9,662 nucleotides of DNA from an uncultured Eubacteriales bacterium (GTDB lineage: Bacteria > Bacillota > Clostridia > Christensenellales > UBA1242), in contig USNN01000030.1 of assembly GCA_900556185.1 (NCBI GenBank), forward strand, positions 1 through 9,662, given 5' to 3'. Both the position numbers and the translations under genes were made by a program. The notes beneath the pieces were generated by a model. The model had not been told where the DNA came from. It made no database searches and saw only the letters and a program-made list of their open reading frames with translations. Positions within the stretch are counted from its first letter, which is position 1; each line of letters opens with the position of its first letter. Positions 4,910 through 9,662 of the stretch are shown here, one piece after another.

Positions 4910-5245
4910 ATGTATAAAGAGTTTAATGGGCGAGTTTGGGAAAGCGAAGAAAAGTACAAAGAGTATAAGGACAATGTGAGAAAATATATGTCTAGGTCGC
5001 TTGCGGTTGAGCATTATGCAGACTACTCTGGCGATAATTCTGTTTATAAGGACCCCGCATTTTTAAAATTAAAAGAGTATAGAACAGAAGGTCAAAACCT
5101 TGATGCGGGTCAGGTATTTGCTGTTACGACAGAATTAGTTCAATTATTTAATAATTTGATTGAAAAAATTGGCACACAAAAATTTTCAAAGTCGGCTGAT
5201 GGGTCTGTGGACTTTATTTGGCAAACATCAAAAGACAGTAAGTAA
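4910..5245 (+). CDS. Uncharacterised small protein, FNGRxW family member B (111 aa)
   Basis: A homologue of the 103-aa protein at 1872-2183. Shared features: FNGR-x-W at residues 5-10, YK-x-N near 19, LA-V-E-x-Y-x-D-x-x-G at about 31-41, a central N-L-x-x-G, a hydrophobic helix (LVQLFNNLIEKIG) and the ending F....DGSV. Identity is low but spread along the whole length with almost no gaps. It is soluble and charged, without signal peptide, membrane segment or Cys. The ATG at 4910 follows AGGAG (4897-4901), eight bases away. It lies downstream of the 37-aa peptide in the same presumed transcript and 84 bases upstream of the M60 peptidase, with no clear terminator on either side. A role linked to the peptide or the peptidase is possible but inferred from position only. 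Confidence 0.8.
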   Translation: MYKEFNGRVWESEEKYKEYKDNVRKYMSRSLAVEHYADYSGDNSVYKDPAFLKLKEYRTEGQNLDAGQVFAVTTELVQLFNNLIEKIGTQKFSKSADGSVDFIWQTSKDSK

Positions 5246-5285
5246 AAGACCTAAAAACAAACACTAAAGTTAAATATTATTCTGC

Positions 5286-5320
5286 AAAAACTAGAAATAA
5301 GCTTTGGTTTATGGTATACT
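5286..5320 (+). promoter_or_regulatory. Promoter of the M60 gene, with AAAAACTAGA box; nearly leaderless
   Basis: TATACT at 5315-5320, 17 bp after TAGAAA (5292-5297). The 10-mer AAAAACTAGA (5286-5295) is the same as in the promoter of the 103-aa gene and at the same distance from the -10. Transcription would begin at about 5327, only 2-4 bases before the ATG at 5330. Confidence 0.55.
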
Positions 5321-5329
5321 AATTTTGTT

Positions 5330-8300
5330 ATGGAAAAAAGAAAGAATAATTTTTATAAGTTGTTTGTTTTTATAATCACGCTAGTTTTATGTTTTGGGTC
5401 GGTTGGTTTTAATGGGCTGGCGAATATAAACTCACAAAGTGCGGAAACTGTGGAGCATAGTATACTTTATAGTGTTAACAATGCTCCAATTTTTTATGGT
5501 GCAACAAAAATAACGATAGATAAAAATGTGACCACGAGTTTTGATATAAAAGACTCTAGGTTTAGGATTTACGCAAAAGATTTTGAAGATGGTGATTTGT
5601 CTTCTAAAATTGAATGTGTATACAATAATGTGAACCCGACTGTGGCTGGTAGTTATGAAATTAAATACCGTGTTAAAGATTCTCATGGTAACGAAACAGA
5701 AATAACCGTGCCAGTAACTATACTAGATAAAACCGATGGGGAGTGCACAATAGAAAGAACATTATATACTTTGCAGTCAGATTGGAATATAACCTTAATT
5801 GGTGTTGGCAGAAACCGTAATGGCGACCGCCAAAATTTAGGAATATATATGCCAGCGGACACAACCGCAAAAATTAGGGTTGTGGATGCGGATAGTAATT
5901 TTGTTGTTTGGATGCTTGGTAATTATGAAACAAAAGAAACTAATTTTACGTTAAACAAAACGCAGTCTGAATACAAGGTTTTTGAAAACAAAAAGAATAA
6001 CGTTAGTTATAGTTGTGTTCCGTTTGTGGGTTCGGTTATTCAAGCGGAAGGCGAAAGCGTAAATAAAACATATAAGATTGAAGTAAATTTTGATTCAAGT
6101 GTTAAACCGCTAGATTATTACCTTTATAAAGATAACGAAGACGAGTTTATGGCAAGTTGGAAGGCATCTGAAAGCGATTTTGGTGTTATAGATTGCCAGG
6201 CGATGCAGATACTTGTTCCGTTTATGGATATTGACAAAATTTCTAAAAAAACCTATGCTTCGGCAATAGGAACATTAGACGAAAGCCTTGAATATTTTAT
6301 GAAGGTTATAGACCGAATGGATGAAATATTGGGTGTGTCAATTAATCCAGATACGCCCCTAAATCAAAACGTAAGAATAAAAAACTTCGTTAAGGCTAAT
6401 GGCAATAAAACATCTATTGGGGCATATTATACCAACAACCATATAGGAATTGGAAGTGCGTCTGCGTGGCCAGTGTTTACCTATGGCTGGGGCACCTTGC
6501 ACGAATGTGGGCACGGATACCAAGGATACTTGGGTCAAGGAAGTGGCAAGGGCTTAAATATGTGCTTAAACGAAACTGGCAACAATGTTTTTGCCTATTA
6601 TGTTCAGCGAGATAAATCTATATACAAGTCGCCAAATAATAATGTTGGTGAACTAAAAGATATTGAAAACTCAAGAAACTCAAAGCGAATTAATGGCGAA
6701 GAAATTTTTAATAACAACAACGGCACATACACAAATGTAGATGAGAAACTTTATATGATTGTTAATATGCTTGAAACTTTTGATGGCTACAAAACATACG
6801 CTAAGTTGTATAGTTATTTTAGGAAACTTGTCTATAACGAAGGCTCAAATGCGTACACAATACCCGAAGTTTACGCTAAGTTTTTTGCAGATGAGTATAA
6901 TGTGAATATAATGCCTTATTTGTTTGCGTGGAAACTACCAGTTGGCTCTAATGTTGCTTACGAAATTATGCAACGAAACTTAAAAAGTTTTTCAATTCTT
7001 TCGGACACAGTCGGTGAAAGTAATTTGCAAAATATTAAAGATAATGAAAGTTTAACCTTGTCGTATGGGCTTGTGGACGACGAAACCTTATTAAAATACG
7101 ATATAAAAGGTAATTTGAAAGTTACACTTAATTTAATAGACCTTAACGCAATAAAGGGTAAATATGTGGCGTTATTTAGAAAAGGTGAGTTGATAGAAAA
7201 AGTAAAAATAACGTCAAATGAAATTAACTTTGAAAATATTAATGTTGGAATTTATGAAGTTCGGCTTCCTGTGGTATATGACTACGATAACGACTCGTTA
7301 GTATTAAACGTAAACAGCGGGAACAATAGTGCAACTTATTCTTACACAAAAACATCTAACGATTATCTAGACCGCTCACAAAAAATAATTCAACTAGGTT
7401 ATTATAGGTATGGTGGCTCAATTGGGTTTAGTATAGAATTAAGTAACCATAATAAACTTGCAACAATAGAATATGGTGGAGGGTTGTTATTAAACCAAAG
7501 CGGGGAATGGTTAACCACAAAAGCAAATGACACCTTTATTTCATTTAAAATTTTAGATACGGCAGGTAACATAGTTTTTGAAAAATCTGTAAAAGGCAAC
7601 AAAGAATATTTTACAAGTCAAGGTTCGCCTGAAAACCCTAATATTAATGTAGACTACGGCTACAAAATTGAAATATACACCGAAATGCCAACCTATGTTA
7701 GGGTAAAATCAGTTGATACCGATGCTGAAATCCCAGAATATAACACAAATAGTAAAAATATATCTTATGAGATTACAAAGTATGGCTTGAAATTATTAAA
7801 CGCCGAAAATTTTGATGAACAAACTATACTTTATAACCACACAAAAGCAAATATAATAGAGTTTATTGAAGAATATAAAAACTCTGTAACTTATGGAGAA
7901 ATTGTAAACAAGCGAATTAATGCCAAGAAAAAAGTTGAAGTGATAAGCGCATACAATTCGCTAAGTGAAGAAGACCGATTGCCTTACGCTGAATTTATTA
8001 ACAAAATAAAGGCTGGCGGTTCGCCAATAGTTAAGCAAACCCAAAGTGTAATATCTATAAAACCCAAAGAAGATATTGATTTATATTCATTAATTGAAAT
8101 ATTTGATAATGAAGACATTATTATAGATAGTAACGCAAGTAATGTTGCGATTAACACTAATTTCAATAATAAAAAAGCGGGCGTGTATGTTGTTACATAC
8201 ACTATAACTGATTCGGATGGAAATATCGCAAACTACAAACTTGCTATAGCGGTAGAAAATACTAGCCCTAATATTGTTTTAATTGTGGCTACTATACTTG

Positions 8301-8368
8301 CAGTAGTTTTATTGACTGTTACTGTTTTAGTTGTGGTTAAACGAAGAAAAGCCATTAAAAATAATTAA
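5330..8368 (+). CDS. Secreted, membrane-anchored M60-family (enhancin/mucinase-like) metallopeptidase (1012 aa)
   Basis: A zinc peptidase acting outside the cell. The first 31 residues are a signal peptide (basic MEKRKNNFYK, hydrophobic LFVFIITLVLCFG, likely cut after GLA31). Residues about 52-133 are a DUF5011-like Ig fold (DFEDGDLSSKI..., AGSYEIKYRVKDSHGN). The M60 region spans about 140-555: a beta-rich part, then the gluzincin site HECGH at 391-395 with the third ligand E415 (LNETGNN), 19 residues after the last His, within the family's HEXXHX(8,28)E. Residues about 590-800 are beta-rich modules of unknown type, 825-895 is helical, 905-976 is a second DUF5011-like Ig fold, and 981-1003 is a transmembrane helix followed by KRRK, so it is anchored by the membrane rather than by an LPXTG motif. 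M60 proteins cleave mucin-type glycoproteins in known cases. All zinc ligands are present. No ribosome site precedes the ATG. Confidence 0.93.
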   Translation: MEKRKNNFYKLFVFIITLVLCFGSVGFNGLANINSQSAETVEHSILYSVNNAPIFYGATKITIDKNVTTSFDIKDSRFRIYAKDFEDGDLSSKIECVYNNVNPTVAGSYEIKYRVKDSHGNETEITVPVTILDKTDGECTIERTLYTLQSDWNITLIGVGRNRNGDRQNLGIYMPADTTAKIRVVDADSNFVVWMLGNYETKETNFTLNKTQSEYKVFENKKNNVSYSCVPFVGSVIQAEGESVNKTYKIEVNFDSSVKPLDYYLYKDNEDEFMASWKASESDFGVIDCQAMQILVPFMDIDKISKKTYASAIGTLDESLEYFMKVIDRMDEILGVSINPDTPLNQNVRIKNFVKANGNKTSIGAYYTNNHIGIGSASAWPVFTYGWGTLHECGHGYQGYLGQGSGKGLNMCLNETGNNVFAYYVQRDKSIYKSPNNNVGELKDIENSRNSKRINGEEIFNNNNGTYTNVDEKLYMIVNMLETFDGYKTYAKLYSYFRKLVYNEGSNAYTIPEVYAKFFADEYNVNIMPYLFAWKLPVGSNVAYEIMQRNLKSFSILSDTVGESNLQNIKDNESLTLSYGLVDDETLLKYDIKGNLKVTLNLIDLNAIKGKYVALFRKGELIEKVKITSNEINFENINVGIYEVRLPVVYDYDNDSLVLNVNSGNNSATYSYTKTSNDYLDRSQKIIQLGYYRYGGSIGFSIELSNHNKLATIEYGGGLLLNQSGEWLTTKANDTFISFKILDTAGNIVFEKSVKGNKEYFTSQGSPENPNINVDYGYKIEIYTEMPTYVRVKSVDTDAEIPEYNTNSKNISYEITKYGLKLLNAENFDEQTILYNHTKANIIEFIEEYKNSVTYGEIVNKRINAKKKVEVISAYNSLSEEDRLPYAEFINKIKAGGSPIVKQTQSVISIKPKEDIDLYSLIEIFDNEDIIIDSNASNVAINTNFNNKKAGVYVVTYTITDSDGNIANYKLAIAVENTSPNIVLIVATILAVVLLTVTVLVVVKRRKAIKNN

Positions 8369-8371
8369 AAT

Positions 8372-8411
8372 AAAAACACAGATTTGGTAAATAACCTTAT
8401 CTGTGTTTTTT
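8372..8411. terminator. Bidirectional terminator between the M60 gene and the MetK gene
   Basis: Stem AAAAACACAGAT (8372-8383) with ATCTGTGTTTTT (8399-8410), and an inner GGT/ACC pair (8386-8388 with 8394-8396) after a TT/TT internal loop. T run 8406-8411 on the + strand, A run 8372-8376 gives the T run on the - strand. It sits between the convergent stops at 8368 and 8424. Confidence 0.85.
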
Positions 8412-8423
8412 GGTGCATAATAA

Positions 8424-9662
8424 TTATTTGTTTAGTGGTTTAATTTGTTCCCAAGGAAACTCATTTCTACCAAAATGACCGTAACAAGCGGTGTTTTTAT
8501 ATATTGGTTTTAATAAATTAAGTTCAGCAATAATGCTAGATGGGCTGAAGTTAAAGTTGGTTTTAACATAGTCGTAAATCTTTTGCGTGTCGCATTTTTC
8601 GGTGCCGAATGTTTCTATGTTTACGCTTAATGGCTTAGATAGTCCAATGCCATACGAAACTTGAATTTCGCATTTATCTGCAAACCCATTTGCAACAATA
8701 TTTTTAGCAACGTACCTTGCATAATACGCCCCAGACCTATCTACCTTAGTTGCGTTTTTAGAACTAAAGCAACCCCCGCCAACTTTTCCTACTCCACCAT
8801 AACTATCTACAACAATTTTTCTGCCAACGCACCCAGAGTCACCAAACGAACCCCAAATGGTAAATTTGCCACTTGGGTTGATTATTAGTTTTGTGTGGGT
8901 AGACAAGGTAGGGTATACATTTAAAACCACATCAATCACATTTTGCTTTATTATGTTTTTAATGTCGTTTAAAGATAGAGAATTATCGTGCGAGACCGAA
9001 ATTAAAACGGTAGTTATTTTAACGGGTTTACCGTTTTTATATTCAACTGACACTTGGCTTTTAGCGTCGGCGAAAAAGTCTGTTCGGGTTCTTCTAAATT
9101 TTTCGTAGGTCTGCATTAGTTTATGGGCAACTATTATTGGTAGAGGCATATATTCTTTGGTCTCGTTTGTTGCATAACCATATACAATGCCTTGGTCGTT
9201 TGCACATAAATTTTTCTTTACGACTGCTTGGTGAATGTCTGGGCTTTGCTCGCTTATTTGCTTTATTATTGTAAACTGGTTTTTGTAACCAATATCTTTT
9301 AAAATGCCTGATGCGATTTTTTCATAATCTATTTTTGCTTTTGTTGTGGCTTCGCCATAAATGAACAACTTGTCATCTTTAATGGCACACTCTACAGCCA
9401 TCTGTGAGTTTGGGTCTTGCGTTAATGCTTCATCTAAAAAAGCATCTGCTATGGTGTCGCAGGTTTTATCTGGGTGCCCGATATTCACGCTTTCGCTGGT
9501 AATTATAGAGCGGGTGTAAAATTTGTTAGTGCTTTTAATAAATTCGCTAAAGTTTAATTTTTGTGGTGGGTTTATTGAATTAAACCAACTATGCCCGCCA
9601 ACAAAACCTAGTGTATGGTCTTTTGTTACTTTATATAATTTACCTGACTTTATTACAAAACC
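8424..9662 (-). CDS. metK: Divergent S-adenosylmethionine synthetase with N-terminal extension (5' end outside window)
   Basis: Makes S-adenosylmethionine from methionine and ATP. Counting from the window edge, the MetK core starts at about residue 51 (RSIITSESVNIGHPDK) and runs to the usual end HFGRNEFPWEQ. Active-site residues seen: His63 and Asp65 in GHPDK, Lys201 in DAKSQV, R281-K282 in GRKIVVDSYGG, Lys302 in FSSKN, K306-VDRS. Two signature blocks differ from nearly all MetK: CANDQG instead of GAGDQG (153-158) and GGGCFSSKN instead of GGG-x-FSGKD (295-303); the GGP-x-GD-x-GLTGRK block reads WGSFGDSGCVGRK. The usual Glu before GHPDK is Ile. The frame stays open with no ATG, GTG or TTG for at least 58 residues before the GTG at 9486-9488, which lies inside the SESV motif and cannot be the start. 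The extension (with GFVGGHSWFNS) is not part of MetK. It may be a fusion, a second, specialised copy, or a decayed gene. Confidence 0.88.
   Translation of the reverse strand, partial: GFVIKSGKLYKVTKDHTLGFVGGHSWFNSINPPQKLNFSEFIKSTNKFYTRSIITSESVNIGHPDKTCDTIADAFLDEALTQDPNSQMAVECAIKDDKLFIYGEATTKAKIDYEKIASGILKDIGYKNQFTIIKQISEQSPDIHQAVVKKNLCANDQGIVYGYATNETKEYMPLPIIVAHKLMQTYEKFRRTRTDFFADAKSQVSVEYKNGKPVKITTVLISVSHDNSLSLNDIKNIIKQNVIDVVLNVYPTLSTHTKLIINPSGKFTIWGSFGDSGCVGRKIVVDSYGGVGKVGGGCFSSKNATKVDRSGAYYARYVAKNIVANGFADKCEIQVSYGIGLSKPLSVNIETFGTEKCDTQKIYDYVKTNFNFSPSSIIAELNLLKPIYKNTACYGHFGRNEFPWEQIKPLNK

Noticed and set aside
5432..5686. Antisense open frame inside the M60 gene, and similar ones at 7402-7602 and 7984-8202
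   Set aside because: No ribosome sites, low-complexity or hydrophobic translations, and they lie wholly within a well-supported gene on the other strand.
8661..9108. + strand open frames (8661-8888 and 8857-9108) opposite the MetK-like gene
   Set aside because: They are shadows of conserved MetK codons; no start signals or family resemblance.
9486..9488. GTG start for the MetK-like gene
   Set aside because: It falls in the middle of the conserved SESV-GHPDK block, and the family residues SES lie upstream in the same frame, so the true start must be further upstream, outside the window.
1..9662. CRISPR array, riboswitch or phage/defence cassette
   Set aside because: No regularly spaced repeats, no recognisable aptamer-like leader (the leader of the MetK-like gene is outside the window), and no nuclease, methylase or cas-like genes.

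Overview
The window looks like chromosomal DNA from a low-G+C (roughly one third G+C by eye) Gram-positive-type bacterium, most likely a host-associated member of the Clostridia/Bacillota. The evidence is purine-rich Shine-Dalgarno sites (AAGGAGGG, AAAGGAG, AGGAG), near-consensus sigma-A type promoters with 17-bp spacers, a tRNA gene with an encoded CCA end, short U-tailed terminators, and a large surface-anchored M60 (enhancin/mucinase-like) metallopeptidase typical of gut and mucosal bacteria. The lineage is an inference; no rRNA or other strong marker is present. The standard code fits, with TAA, TAG and TGA all used as stops.

Layout. (1) Positions 1-84 are the 3' end of an unidentified + strand gene, closed by a bidirectional terminator. 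(2) Positions 115-897 (-) encode a protein with a transglutaminase-like His/Asp block but apparently no catalytic Cys, read from a perfect TTGACA-17-TATAAT promoter. It is divergent from a TetR-type regulator (1190-1762, +) across a 292-bp intergenic region that carries an AT palindrome and phased TTTGAACAA repeats. (3) Positions 1872-3113 hold three small independent genes: an uncharacterised 103-aa protein (+), an ASCH-domain protein (-) and an unknown 118-aa protein (-). (4) Positions 3315-3391 are tRNA-Arg(ACG), with an IS3-family element starting two bases after its CCA end (about 3394-4620). (5) Positions 4770-8368 (+) hold a 37-aa hydrophobic leader-like peptide, a 111-aa paralogue of the 103-aa protein, and the 1012-aa M60 peptidase, possibly partly co-transcribed. 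(6) Positions 8424-9662 (-) encode a divergent S-adenosylmethionine synthetase that lacks a start codon in the window and continues upstream as an N-terminal extension.

How the genes may work together. Most are single-gene units with their own promoter and terminator, so this is not one large operon. The best candidate for a new system is the 4770-8368 block: a tiny secretable peptide, a member of an unnamed small-protein family (FNGRxW at the N-terminus, IG..F....DGS at the C-terminus), and a secreted protease. The second copy of the small-protein family at 1872 has a promoter resembling that of the M60 gene. This link is inferred from position and sequence resemblance only.
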